11,872 nt of DNA, taken from Spirochaetaceae bacterium. GTDB taxonomy: Bacteria; Spirochaetota; Spirochaetia; Treponematales; Breznakiellaceae. The first letter of the stretch is position 1, and each line of letters opens with the position of its first letter. The notes beneath the pieces were generated by a model that saw only the letters and a program-made list of their open reading frames with translations, had not been told where the DNA came from and did no database searches. Positions 1 through 7,987 of this stretch are shown here, piece by piece. The position numbers and the translations under genes are program-made. Location of the stretch: positions 1 to 11,872 of the forward strand of contig JAISDF010000173.1 of NCBI GenBank assembly GCA_031265025.1, in the 5' to 3' direction.

Positions 1-708
1 CCCTTTCCCGTCAGCCAAGGCTATCCGCCGTCCCCGGCAGCCGAAACTGTCCCGGTTGAAACGGCCGTTGTCCCCGAAACGGCCGCTGCCGCCGCTCCTC
101 CCATAGCGGCCAGTCCCGCGACCGTCCCAGCCGCCACGGTCAGCCCTGCGGCCACTGCCAGCCCCGCCGCGGCCGGATCTCCTGTGGACAGACCCGCGGC
201 CACTGCCAGCCCCGCCGCCGCCGGACCCGCCACAGCAGTCAGCCCTCCCGTGGACAGACCCGCAGCAGTCAGTCCCGCCTCAACCGGTCCTGCCGTTGCC
301 AGACCTGTAGAGCCGTCTTTGTCCCGGCCGCCTTCTCCGTTCCCTGCCCCGACAGGGCGGCGGCCGGAAAACGGGTATGTGACAGACACCGGAGCCCTGC
401 TGGAATCCGGGGCCCTTGTCTTTAGCTGGAATCCGGTGGCGGGAGCGGACGCCTATATGTTTACCCTCTTTCGGGAAACAGGTTCCGGGGAGCGGCGGCC
501 TGTCGTCAGCTTCGAGAGCCCGGAAAGCTCTTATACCCTTGAGGATCTGAGCCTTTTGGACATTGGCCGTTTTACCTGGCGGGTAGAGGCAATAAGCCGG
601 GGGGCTGCCGGAAGGAGGGGGACCCCCGGTGAGAACCTGTTTACCGTCGATATTCCCCGGCCGGGAATGATACGGGGACAAGTTCCGGGAGTTCTTTATG
701 GAAGATAA
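1..708 (+). CDS. C-terminal part of a Pro/Ala-rich, FN3-like envelope protein (5' end outside window)
   Basis: The reading frame is open from base 1 to the TAA at 706-708, so the true start lies upstream. The GTG at 184 is only an internal Val codon in a repeat. About 115 visible residues are low-complexity Ala/Pro/Ser/Val/Thr (PVDRPAA and TASPAAAG repeats). A compact domain follows, with an FN3-like look: SWNPVAGADAYMFTLF, then ESSYTLEDLSLLDIGRFTWRVEA. This pattern is typical of spirochaete secreted proteins in which a Pro-rich linker joins an N-terminal module to an FN3-like domain. FecR-type proteins of treponemes can look like this, but the N-terminus is not visible, so that is only a guess. 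It overlaps the next gene by 11 bases, which suggests one operon and coupled translation. The molecular function is unknown. Confidence is high for a coding region and low for a role. Confidence 0.85.
   Translation, partial: PFPVSQGYPPSPAAETVPVETAVVPETAAAAAPPIAASPATVPAATVSPAATASPAAAGSPVDRPAATASPAAAGPATAVSPPVDRPAAVSPASTGPAVARPVEPSLSRPPSPFPAPTGRRPENGYVTDTGALLESGALVFSWNPVAGADAYMFTLFRETGSGERRPVVSFESPESSYTLEDLSLLDIGRFTWRVEAISRGAAGRRGTPGENLFTVDIPRPGMIRGQVPGVLYGR
28..321 (+). repeat. Degenerate Ala/Pro-coding repeats
   Basis: This is a GC-rich imperfect repeat tract inside the first gene. A 30-base block at 148-177 recurs at 196-225 with one mismatch (offset 48 bases, 16 codons). GTGGACAGACCCGC at 184-197 recurs at 250-263 (offset 66 bases, 22 codons). 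All offsets are multiples of three, so copy-number change would keep the frame. The tract encodes a flexible, probably surface-exposed linker. Confidence 0.8.
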
Positions 709-1960
709 ACGGACGCTGTTTGTCCTGATTCTTTTTCTTTTGCCGCTTTTCCTCCGGGGACAGGATCTTCTTCCGCCCGAGACCGAGGATTCCTTCTATA
801 TTGAACGGACCGAAGAAGGAGATCGTTTTATCCAGCGCCTTGCCTGGGAAAAGGCCGATACTGTCCACCGGTATGAAATCACCATAGAAAAACAGAACAG
901 CGCCGGGGAATATACCGGCGTCCTCCGGGAATCCCGGACGGAAAATTTTATTGAACTTTCCCTGTCGCCCGGTTTATACAGGTACAGGATAGAGGGCTAT
1001 AATCTTTTGAACAGCCTGGCGGGAATTTCCGACTGGATTCCGTTCAGGGTGTTCCCGGCATTACAGCCGGAACTATACTCCTTTACCCAAACGTTTTTAC
1101 CCACGGAAGAAGGGGACCCGCGGGGCGGCATTGAGATCACCCTTTACGGCATGAACTTTGTGGAGGGAGCTGAGGTGTATCTTCTGCCCCTTCCTTCCGG
1201 CGGGGACCCGGTTATACCCCTGGCCTATCTTCCCTCAGAAGAAAGCGCCCGTATGCTTTTTGACAGGGAGGTTCTCAGGCCGGGCCGGTACAGGGTATAT
1301 GTCAGGAATCCCGGAGGGCTGGAGGGTTTCCTCGAAATCACTGTTGAACCCCCGTCCGCCGCTTCCCCTGTCGAGCCGTCCGCCGCTTCCCCTGTCGAGC
1401 CGCCTGTTTCCGTGCCTGCGGAGGATTCCGCGCCCGGTTCATCTTTTGACCTTTATGTTTCGGCGGGATATGCTCCCCTGATTCCCCTTGATGGATACCT
1501 GTTTACCCCCTTTGATAGTATTTTCTATCCTATGGGAGCTTCCCTCAGGATAGAGCTTGTGCCTGTCAGGCAGCCCTGGGGAGACCTGGGACTGGAACTG
1601 GCCCCTTCCTGGAATATGTTGAAGTCGGACGACCTAAAGATACATATCGGGGCCCTTCATCTAAACGGAACCTATCACCGGCGCTTCTCCGGGCAAACGG
1701 CCCTTGTGTTCCGTTTGGGTGCGGGGGTAAATCTTGCCAGCGGAACAAGCGGCGGTCAAAGTACCGCTTCGCTTTTTACCTGGATAGCCGCGATAAACGG
1801 CGGGATCGCCTTTCGCTGGTTTACGCGGCCTGTCCAAAACCCCGGAGGCGCGGCGGGAACCTTCTATATTGAAACCGGAGTGGAGTATACCCGTCTTTTC
1901 GCGACGGATTCCCCCGCCGGTTATATAAGGCCGTTTTTAGGGGTGGGCCGGAGATTTTAA
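698..1960 (+). CDS. Secreted FN3-like / IPT-TIG-like protein with probable outer-membrane beta-barrel
   Basis: The product has 420 residues. Residues 1-21 form a Sec signal (MEDKR, then a Leu/Phe-rich core) with probable cleavage near LFLRG-QD. Residues about 45-120 look FN3-like (RLAWEKADTVHRYEITI, then GLYRYRIEGYN). Residues about 122-216 resemble an IPT/TIG fold (ITLYGMNFVEGAEVYL, then GRYRVYVRNPGGLEG). A Pro-rich linker with a duplicated PSAASPVE unit spans 218-248. Residues about 249-420 alternate aromatic and polar residues in strand-like stretches and end in GVGRRF. A terminal Phe is typical of outer-membrane barrels. The start ATG overlaps the upstream gene and has GGGAG six bases before it. 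I infer a surface protein whose periplasmic or surface modules are anchored by a small barrel. No family name is recognised. The operon partner upstream also has an FN3-like domain, so the two may act together. Confidence 0.85.
   Translation: MEDKRTLFVLILFLLPLFLRGQDLLPPETEDSFYIERTEEGDRFIQRLAWEKADTVHRYEITIEKQNSAGEYTGVLRESRTENFIELSLSPGLYRYRIEGYNLLNSLAGISDWIPFRVFPALQPELYSFTQTFLPTEEGDPRGGIEITLYGMNFVEGAEVYLLPLPSGGDPVIPLAYLPSEESARMLFDREVLRPGRYRVYVRNPGGLEGFLEITVEPPSAASPVEPSAASPVEPPVSVPAEDSAPGSSFDLYVSAGYAPLIPLDGYLFTPFDSIFYPMGASLRIELVPVRQPWGDLGLELAPSWNMLKSDDLKIHIGALHLNGTYHRRFSGQTALVFRLGAGVNLASGTSGGQSTASLFTWIAAINGGIAFRWFTRPVQNPGGAAGTFYIETGVEYTRLFATDSPAGYIRPFLGVGRRF
1352..1399 (+). repeat. Perfect 24-base tandem duplication in coding sequence
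   Basis: Two identical adjacent 24-base units, 1352-1375 and 1376-1399, encode PSAASPVE twice in the linker before the barrel-like domain. A third partial unit (CCG) follows. Perfect identity suggests a recent duplication by slippage. Confidence 0.9.
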
Positions 1961-1963
1961 CCC

Positions 1964-1997
1964 GCCGGGGCCTGGTTTCCCTGTCCCGCGGCCCGGC
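1964..1997 (+). terminator. GC-rich hairpin after the envelope operon (weak terminator candidate)
   Basis: GCCGGGGCC at 1964-1972 can pair with GGCCCGGC at 1990-1997 with one bulged G, three bases after the stop codon. No T-run follows, so intrinsic termination is uncertain. Confidence 0.3.
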
Positions 1998-2042
1998 CTT
2001 CCGGCTGTCCCGTAATTGACAGCTATGTTCACTTTTTAGGGC

Positions 2043-2070
2043 TTGTACGGAAGAACCGGGAAGGTATAGT
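2043..2070 (+). promoter_or_regulatory. Possible promoter for the FIST-kinase pair
   Basis: TTGTAC at 2043-2048 and TATAGT at 2065-2070 are separated by 16 bases. A perfect TATAAT also lies at 2070-2075, and a TTGACA at 2016-2021 has no -10 at a fitting distance. Initiation about seven bases after TATAGT would fall on the ATG at 2079, giving a leaderless or nearly leaderless message. Confidence 0.4.
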
Positions 2071-2078
2071 ATAATGTA

Positions 2079-3266
2079 ATGAAAAGCGCGTCTGCCGTCA
2101 GTTTTGAACTGGATGATCCAGAGGGAACCGCCAGGGAACTCTGTGAATCAATTCAACAAAAACTTACCCTGAAAAAAAATTCCTTTGGCGTGCTTTTCTG
2201 CGACGCGGATACCGACGGCGCGGCGCTTACCGCTTCTCTCAAGGAATTACTGGGTATTGAGACCGCGGGCATGACCACTCTGGCGGCCCTGGACAGCGGA
2301 GGCAGAAAAGACGCCTCGGCGGTGCTTACCGTCTTTACCGCCGATGACTGCGCCTTTTTTCCCTCTGTCTCTGATCCCCTGGGCGGTCCTGACAGCATCT
2401 GCGAAAGGATCATCGCCGAAACCTGCGCGCGGGTCATGTCGCCGGACAGCTCCGCTCCCGCCCTTATCTTTGCCTTTTGTCCTTCGGGCATGGGTTTTTC
2501 AGGCGATGTCTACCCCAGGGTGATTTCCGGCATAGCCCCGGGCGTTCCGGTCATAGGCGGCGCGGCTTCCGATGATTATGATTACAAACGGGCAAGGGTC
2601 TTTTTGTCCGGAAAGGAATACAAGGACTCCCTGGTCCTTTTGGGCATACGGGGAAAGCTCAGTCCTGTATTCGCCCTCCGTCATGTTACTTCCCGCTTTG
2701 CCGAGCGTATACGCCGGGTGGTAGAAGCCGAAAAGAACGTGGTGTACCGTGTCGGCGACGAGACCTTTGTAAAGTACCTTGAAGGGTTTGGCCTCAAAAC
2801 CGATGTGGAAGATCCCCTTTTGGCCTTCACCTCCTATCCCATGATGCTGACCAGGGAAGAAAAGGACGAAACGCCGCTGATGCGTCATATCTCGGCTCTC
2901 AATCTCAAGGACGGTTCGGGGACCTTTTTTGGCGATGTTCCGGCCGGAACTCTGGCCAATATATGCCTTGTAAACAAGGAAGATGTCATGGCCGCCTGCC
3001 GGGAATCCATGCGGGCCCTTCTTGACGAAGGAAAGAACCAGAAGGACCGCGAGTACGGGACCGTGCTCTGTATCTCCTGCTGCGGCAGGGCCATGATACT
3101 CGGCTCAGATCCGGGGGCCGAAGGCCGCATACTGTCGGAAATGCTTCCGCCGGGACTGACGCTCTTTGGCGCCTACTGTCTCGGGGAGATTTGCCCGGTC
3201 CGCTGTAAAGACGGAGACGTTTCCAACCGCTTTCATAACTGTTCAATAGCTTTCTGTATGTTTTAA
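2079..3266 (+). CDS. FIST-domain (FIST_N + FIST_C) sensory protein
   Basis: The product has 395 residues, no signal peptide and no membrane segment, so it should be cytoplasmic. It fits the FIST family, a sensory module found beside or fused to histidine kinases, methyl-accepting proteins and cyclic-dinucleotide enzymes. FIST_N is about residues 33-205, including GVLFCDADTDG and the glycine-rich VIGGAASDDYDY at 158-169. FIST_C is about 220-385, ending with the hallmark GEICP (369-373) and the HN pair at 386-387 in NRFHNCSIAF. The ligand of this member is unknown; small amino-acid-like ligands have been suggested for the family. It is unusually Cys-rich near the end (CISCCG at 331-336, plus later Cys residues), so a metal or redox role is possible but unproved. 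The kinase gene begins 3 bases after its stop. The nearest ribosome-site-like sequence, GGGAAGG at 2058-2064, is 14 bases from the ATG, which is long; an ATG-TAA minigene at 2074-2079 overlaps the start. Confidence 0.9.
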   Translation: MKSASAVSFELDDPEGTARELCESIQQKLTLKKNSFGVLFCDADTDGAALTASLKELLGIETAGMTTLAALDSGGRKDASAVLTVFTADDCAFFPSVSDPLGGPDSICERIIAETCARVMSPDSSAPALIFAFCPSGMGFSGDVYPRVISGIAPGVPVIGGAASDDYDYKRARVFLSGKEYKDSLVLLGIRGKLSPVFALRHVTSRFAERIRRVVEAEKNVVYRVGDETFVKYLEGFGLKTDVEDPLLAFTSYPMMLTREEKDETPLMRHISALNLKDGSGTFFGDVPAGTLANICLVNKEDVMAACRESMRALLDEGKNQKDREYGTVLCISCCGRAMILGSDPGAEGRILSEMLPPGLTLFGAYCLGEICPVRCKDGDVSNRFHNCSIAFCMF

Positions 3267-3269
3267 TCC

Positions 3270-5375
3270 ATGGGGGCCTTTATGCCGTCTGAGATTTCAG
3301 CCAAAGGGTACAATCAGCTTGAAAGACAGTATAAAAAACTCGAACGGGATTACCGTGCCCTGGTCATCATGCACGAACAGACCGAAAGGCTGCGGAATTC
3401 CAATGAAGCCGCCAAAGAACTTTCCGGTTTTTATAACCGCCTCATTCTCAAGAATACGCCGGGCATAACCTATATGCTGGATACGGACCTGCGCTTTGTC
3501 CTTGGCAGCGACAAGATTGTCAGCCTTCTCGGTTACGGCGATATACGCGAAATGGTCGGCCTTCCCTTTCATGACCTGTTCGCGGGCCGTTCCGGCGCGG
3601 GGTGGATTGAGGAAACAAAACAAAGGTGCGCGTCGGTAATTGAAAGCGGCGCTCAGCTTAACTATGAAGAAGAAGTCAGCTTCCTCGGCGAAAAGAAGGT
3701 GTTCCAGATTTCCATAAGCCCGGCGGCGGAAAATGACGGGGTAAACCAGGGCGCCGTGGTGGTGATGAATGACGTGTCGGAGCTTTCACGGGCCAGGGAA
3801 GAAGCGGAGCAGGCCAGCATGGCAAAGAGCGCCTTTCTCGCCAACATGAGCCATGAAATCAGGACTCCCATGAACGCCATCATAGGCATGACGGCCATCG
3901 CCAAAGGTTCACAAGACCCGGGCCGTAAAGATTACTGCCTCAAAAAGATCGAAGACGCTTCGACGCATCTTCTCGGCGTTATCAATGATATTCTCGACAT
4001 GTCAAAAATCGAGGCCAACAAACTTGAACTTTCCCTTGTGAATTTTGATTTTGAAAAAATGCTCCAGAAGGTAATCAATGTCATCAATTTCCGTATGGAC
4101 GAAAGGCGCCAGAGTTTTACCGTTACTGTTGACGACCGCATACCCCGCAGGCTTTTGAGCGACGACCAGCGTCTTGCCCAGGTTATCACCAACCTCCTTT
4201 CCAACGCGGTAAAATTTACCCCTGACGGCGGCTCCATACACCTTGGCGCGTCCTTCCTCAAGGAGGAAGACAGGCTCTGTACCCTGCGCATTGAGGTGAA
4301 CGATACGGGCATAGGCATTACCGGGGAGCAGAAGGACAGGCTCTTTTCTTCCTTTGAACAGGCCGACAGCGGAACGTCCCGCAAATTCGGCGGCACAGGA
4401 CTGGGGCTGGCTATTTCAAAGCGCATCGTGGAGATGATGGGCGGGAAGATATGGGTGGAGTCGGAACCCGGCAGGGGTTCTACCTTTGCCTTTGTCATTC
4501 AGGCTGAACGGGCGGACGAAAAGGAACCGGCGGGGCTCCTCAATCCCGGCGTCAACTGGAAAAACCTCAGGGTGCTTATGGTCGATGATTCCTTTGACAC
4601 CCGCGAATATTTCAGCAGCATGATGAAAAAACACGGCGCCGCCTGCGATACAGCCCGGGGCGGCGAGGAAGCGGCGGCGATGATCGAAAGCAACGGTCCC
4701 TATGATCTTTATTTTGTTGACTGGAGAATGCCGGGCATGGACGGCATAGAACTGTCCAGGCTCATCAAACAGGGACAGCCCCTTTCCAAATCCGTGATAA
4801 TCATGATTTCTTCCGCCGAATGGAACACCATAGCCGGCGAGGCCAGAGAAGCGGGGGTGGATAAATTTCTTCCCAAGCCCCTCCTTCCTTCAAGCGTCAT
4901 AAACTGCATCAACGAATGTATAGGGCTGACCGGGCAGACGGAACCGGGCGTCACGGACGCGGCAAGCCAGGACAATTTTTCGGGTTATACCATGCTCCTT
5001 GCCGAGGATGTGGACATTAACCGGGAAATAGTCCTTGCCATACTTGAACCTACGGGACTTGTCATTGACTGCGCGGAAAACGGCGCCGAGGCGTTCCGCA
5101 AATTCAGCGGGGACCCCCGGCGTTACGACATGATATTCATGGATGTGCAGATGCCCGAAATGGACGGCTACGAGGCCACAAGAAAAATACGGGCCCTGGA
5201 TCATCCCTGGGCCGGCGCTGTTCCCATAGTAGCCATGACCGCCAATGTGTTCAGGGACGATGTTGAACAGTGCATCGAGGCCGGCATGAACGACCACATA
5301 GGAAAACCCCTTGACCTGGATGATGTGATGGCAAGGCTGCGCAAATTCCTCGCAAAAACAAAAAAGACGGATTGA
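3270..5375 (+). CDS. Soluble hybrid histidine kinase: PAS-HisKA-HATPase-REC-REC
   Basis: The product has 701 residues counted from the ATG at 3270. The ATG at 3282 is preceded by GGGGG at five bases and may be the true start; 3270 has no ribosome site but lies 3 bases after the FIST stop, which would allow coupling. Residues 14-50 are a predicted coiled coil and 55-175 a PAS-like domain. The HisKA H-box MSHEIRTPMNAIIGM has phospho-His195. The HATPase carries NLLSNAVKFTP (N-box, from 308), DTGIGI (345-350) and GGTGLGL (374-380). REC1 has DD at 439-440, phospho-Asp484 in DWRMPGMDG and Lys536. REC2 has ED at 579-580, phospho-Asp625 in DVQMPEMDG, Thr657 and Lys679. All catalytic residues are present. 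There is no membrane segment and no DNA-binding or enzyme output, so phosphate probably passes to an Hpt protein or a separate regulator elsewhere. The FIST partner is the likely signal input. Confidence 0.96.
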   Translation: MGAFMPSEISAKGYNQLERQYKKLERDYRALVIMHEQTERLRNSNEAAKELSGFYNRLILKNTPGITYMLDTDLRFVLGSDKIVSLLGYGDIREMVGLPFHDLFAGRSGAGWIEETKQRCASVIESGAQLNYEEEVSFLGEKKVFQISISPAAENDGVNQGAVVVMNDVSELSRAREEAEQASMAKSAFLANMSHEIRTPMNAIIGMTAIAKGSQDPGRKDYCLKKIEDASTHLLGVINDILDMSKIEANKLELSLVNFDFEKMLQKVINVINFRMDERRQSFTVTVDDRIPRRLLSDDQRLAQVITNLLSNAVKFTPDGGSIHLGASFLKEEDRLCTLRIEVNDTGIGITGEQKDRLFSSFEQADSGTSRKFGGTGLGLAISKRIVEMMGGKIWVESEPGRGSTFAFVIQAERADEKEPAGLLNPGVNWKNLRVLMVDDSFDTREYFSSMMKKHGAACDTARGGEEAAAMIESNGPYDLYFVDWRMPGMDGIELSRLIKQGQPLSKSVIIMISSAEWNTIAGEAREAGVDKFLPKPLLPSSVINCINECIGLTGQTEPGVTDAASQDNFSGYTMLLAEDVDINREIVLAILEPTGLVIDCAENGAEAFRKFSGDPRRYDMIFMDVQMPEMDGYEATRKIRALDHPWAGAVPIVAMTANVFRDDVEQCIEAGMNDHIGKPLDLDDVMARLRKFLAKTKKTD

Positions 5376-5385
5376 TCTCTTTTTT
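5360..5385. terminator. A/T inverted repeat between convergent genes (possible bidirectional terminator)
   Basis: AAAAAAGA at 5360-5367 and TCTTTTTT at 5378-5385 form an 8-base inverted repeat with a 10-base loop. It spans the end of the kinase gene and the stop of the opposing lipoprotein gene, which are only 8 bases apart. The stem is weak because it is nearly all A-T, but the U-tract on each strand would aid termination. Confidence 0.35.
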
Positions 5386-7864
5386 ACCGGACCCTGGTGC
5401 TGAATATGGTAAGGGTCCTGCGGAAGGGGCGCGTTGACTTTATGACCAGTTCTTCGCCGTCAAAATCTACCGTAACCTCGATGCCCTTGCCGCCGGCGAT
5501 ATAGGGCACTATGTTATTCTCGAAGAGTTCCCTGCTTGAATCTTTGTCGGCGACTGTTCCCACATAGAGCCTGCCCCTGAACGTATAGGTCCTTTCCCCC
5601 TCTCCCCGGCGGGAGAAAATAATTTGGGGCGCGTCTACGGGATCGACAAAGAGGGCAAAGTCAGGGTCGTTCCCTACGGAAATGACAAGGCCGAAGAACC
5701 CCATGTTGTCGTCCGAAACCGAAAGCCTGGCCGGAAGGACCCGGTCGTTGAGGCCGAAATGCCCGAAAACCGGCGAGGGCAGTTCCGCGGCTTCCCAGTA
5801 TCCTGAAAAAGTCTCGGCGTATTCCGGGGGCAGAAAAACCTGTTCCGCCCCGGCGGCAAGTTCGTCCGCAAGGTTCGTGTAGACAGAGAGGCGTATGCGC
5901 AGCAGTTCAAGGAGCTTGCTGTCAATCCATATCCGCGTATCGGAAACCATGGTGGTATAGGCCTTGTTTACCGAGATTATTTCTTTTCCGAAACTCGTGA
6001 TGGTCGCTATCTTGGGAATGTCGATAAAATTGAGGAGGGTGATATGGCTGATAAAATCGGCCGCCGTATAGGCGATGCCGCCCCTGAAAGCGCTTTTCCT
6101 CAGTGATTCGTATTCGGCGACGCGGCTTTCAAGCTCCCTGATAAAATCCCCGTTGAGGCTGATCTTGTGCCTGAGCTCGGCGTAGTTCTCCCTGGTAAAC
6201 TCAGGCCCTCCTGAAATCCGCAGCGTTTTATAGCGTTCTATTTCGTCATAGGCCCTGAATATCCAGGTACGGTGGAATTCGGGAAAGTAGTTTGAAAGGT
6301 TCTCTCCGGTAAGAAAAAAAGACTCGCCGCCGCCGCCCCGCATGAGCACATAGTCCGGCGAAGCCTCTATAACATAGCGGAAGATCGCCTTGTCCCTGTC
6401 CCTGAATTTTCCTTCCAGCGCTTCGGCGAATTCCCGGCTGAGGCCGTCGAAGGCGTTTTCGGGAATATCAATGGTGGCGAAGAAAATTTTCGGCAGGCCC
6501 ATTCTTCCCGGAAGATAGTCCCGCCGTATATAGGTCCACAGTTCCACCGGGTGTATGGTAATGGCGCAGCTTTCTTCGCCCCTGCTGATCCGTAACGAAC
6601 AGCGGCCCTCAAGTATATTGAAGTCGGGAATCTCATAGTTAAAATCATCCGCCCGGCTGTCGCCCTGCCACATGAAACCCGAGTAGCGCTTGTCCAGTAT
6701 TGGTCCTCGTTCTCCTATGGCCGCCCGGCTGCCGGGGACGGGGAGCAGCGCTTCCGGCGCGAAGGAGAGGGGGACCCTGACAAAGTTCCATTCCGCCCCG
6801 TAAAGCGCCTTGGACCAGTATCCGGTTTCTCCTTCGGCATTGTATCCGGCCACGCGGAGTTCCCGCGCCGCGTTACCCTGGCCGTTCTGCAGTATGGTGA
6901 TGTGCCTGGTAAGGGCCGCCCTGCCTTCCAGAGCTATGGGCTCCTGGCTCCTCCAGCCTTCGGGAGGAAGGCCCCAGGGGGTCAGGTTGGAATAGTAGTT
7001 GATCCCCGGAATGGCGGATATGTAGGGTTCATAGGTGTATTTCATGAACATGGGGTCGCCGCCTATGATGTCAAAATCGGCTATGCGGGTATACATTTCT
7101 CCGGCGTCATTGATGAGAAAGATGGTTGACGCGCTTGCCGAAAGCGAAACGGCCCTGAACGCGCCGCGCTCGGGCCCCAGGTAGTTGCGGCTGAAGTCGC
7201 TGGGAAGCCCCGTATCGGCATAGCTGATTTCCTGTCCGTCATCAAGGAGTACATAGGTGGTGGCTATTTCCTGGGTTCCGTTGTGGTGCTGGTTGCCGAA
7301 AGGGTCCTCGTAGTAGCCCACCTGGTTGTTCCGTTTGCCCAGGGCCCAGGCCCTGTTGTCCGCCGTTCTTTCGTCAAAGAAGAGCCTGGTCTTGCTGGGC
7401 CAGCCCTGGCCGTCAAACCAGACAGTATTTTTACGGCTGAAAATCCAGTCAAAACAGATGCGGTAAAAATAACCGTCGGAGGAAAGGGCCATAAGTTCAT
7501 CGGCGTCAGCCGAAATTTCAACTATATAAGAAGGATTGGCAAAATTTCTCTTTGCAGGATTATTGGGAAGCCCGGTCCCGGTAAAGAGTGTCCAGTTTTT
7601 CGGTTCTTTCTCGCTGTCCGTACTTTTGTACCAGATAAACCCGTCCTTGACTATGTAATAGTGGTAGGTATTAAAGGTCTGGGTTCTGGTTTTTATATAC
7701 ACCGCTTCGGGAAAGCTGCCGTTAATGTCCTCGCCTTCCCTCGGCGCGATGCCCTGGGGCGGGAGGGCCAGGATAAACGTATCATGAGGGACTCCCGCGC
7801 AGGACGCGAAGATAAGACAGAGGAAAAGGATACATAGTTTTCTTAATCCGGGACGGGCCGTCAT
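5384..7864 (-). CDS. Large predicted lipoprotein of unknown function, beta-propeller-like N-terminal half
   Basis: The product has 826 residues. The N-terminus is a lipoprotein signal: basic MTARPGLRK, hydrophobic core, then FASC with Cys22 as the lipidation site. A periplasmic or surface-exposed lipid-anchored protein is expected. Residues about 55-370 contain recurring short motifs of the form (V/S/D)-x-DG-x-x-Y/W (VKDGFIWY 72-79, SSDGYFYR 128-135, NDAGEMYT 252-259), often followed by W/F and GLP or GWP turns (98-100, 154-156, 219-221). This periodicity suggests propeller-like blades, by inference only. Residues about 555-675 are probably helical, and 695-826 are strand-rich (TFRGRLYVGTVADKD, GIEVTVDFDGEELVIKS). 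No enzymatic motif is recognised. The ATG has AAGGA ten bases upstream and a good promoter. It is transcribed alone, divergently from the OmpA-domain gene. Confidence 0.88.
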   Translation of the reverse strand: MTARPGLRKLCILFLCLIFASCAGVPHDTFILALPPQGIAPREGEDINGSFPEAVYIKTRTQTFNTYHYYIVKDGFIWYKSTDSEKEPKNWTLFTGTGLPNNPAKRNFANPSYIVEISADADELMALSSDGYFYRICFDWIFSRKNTVWFDGQGWPSKTRLFFDERTADNRAWALGKRNNQVGYYEDPFGNQHHNGTQEIATTYVLLDDGQEISYADTGLPSDFSRNYLGPERGAFRAVSLSASASTIFLINDAGEMYTRIADFDIIGGDPMFMKYTYEPYISAIPGINYYSNLTPWGLPPEGWRSQEPIALEGRAALTRHITILQNGQGNAARELRVAGYNAEGETGYWSKALYGAEWNFVRVPLSFAPEALLPVPGSRAAIGERGPILDKRYSGFMWQGDSRADDFNYEIPDFNILEGRCSLRISRGEESCAITIHPVELWTYIRRDYLPGRMGLPKIFFATIDIPENAFDGLSREFAEALEGKFRDRDKAIFRYVIEASPDYVLMRGGGGESFFLTGENLSNYFPEFHRTWIFRAYDEIERYKTLRISGGPEFTRENYAELRHKISLNGDFIRELESRVAEYESLRKSAFRGGIAYTAADFISHITLLNFIDIPKIATITSFGKEIISVNKAYTTMVSDTRIWIDSKLLELLRIRLSVYTNLADELAAGAEQVFLPPEYAETFSGYWEAAELPSPVFGHFGLNDRVLPARLSVSDDNMGFFGLVISVGNDPDFALFVDPVDAPQIIFSRRGEGERTYTFRGRLYVGTVADKDSSRELFENNIVPYIAGGKGIEVTVDFDGEELVIKSTRPFRRTLTIFSTRVR

Positions 7865-7908
7865 GCCCCGCGTTTCCTTGGGATTTTCAATACCGCTTTC
7901 CTGATTCT

Positions 7909-7937
7909 ATCATACTGTATAGGTATACCTGTATCAA
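7909..7937 (-). promoter_or_regulatory. Sigma-70-type promoter of the large lipoprotein gene
   Basis: On the - strand TTGATA (7937-7932) and TATGAT (7914-7909) are exactly 17 bases apart. Each matches the consensus at five of six positions. Predicted initiation near 7902 leaves a leader of about 37 bases containing AAGGA. Confidence 0.65.
7921..7930. promoter_or_regulatory. Perfect palindrome AGGTATACCT in the promoter spacer (operator candidate)
   Basis: The 10-base perfect palindrome lies between the -35 and -10 of the lipoprotein promoter and 10 bases upstream of the candidate -35 of the opposing OmpA gene. A dimeric repressor bound here would block RNA polymerase on the - strand. No regulator gene is in the window. 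Confidence 0.35.
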
Positions 7938-7939
7938 GG

Positions 7940-7968
7940 TGGAAATTCCCCGGACAAACGGGTATACT
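7940..7968 (+). promoter_or_regulatory. Possible promoter of the OmpA-domain gene
   Basis: TGGAAA at 7940-7945 (4 of 6) and TATACT at 7963-7968 (5 of 6) are 17 bases apart. Initiation near 7975 would fall on the G-rich ribosome-site region (7974-7980), giving a very short leader, so the true promoter may differ. Confidence 0.4.
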
Positions 7969-7987
7969 TTTACGGGGGGACAGCAGG

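Noticed and set aside
21..389. Gly/Ala-rich open frame on the - strand opposite the first gene
   Set aside because: It is the complement of the Pro/Ala repeat tract; the + strand frame continues into a folded domain and is the real gene.
3932..4498. Open frame of 188 codons on the - strand inside the kinase gene
   Set aside because: It is a shadow of the conserved HisKA/HATPase coding sequence, Ser/Arg-rich, and without family resemblance.
7283..7837. Open frame of 184 codons on the + strand opposite the large lipoprotein
   Set aside because: It lies antisense to the N-terminal coding part of the lipoprotein, which has a lipobox, a promoter and a ribosome site.
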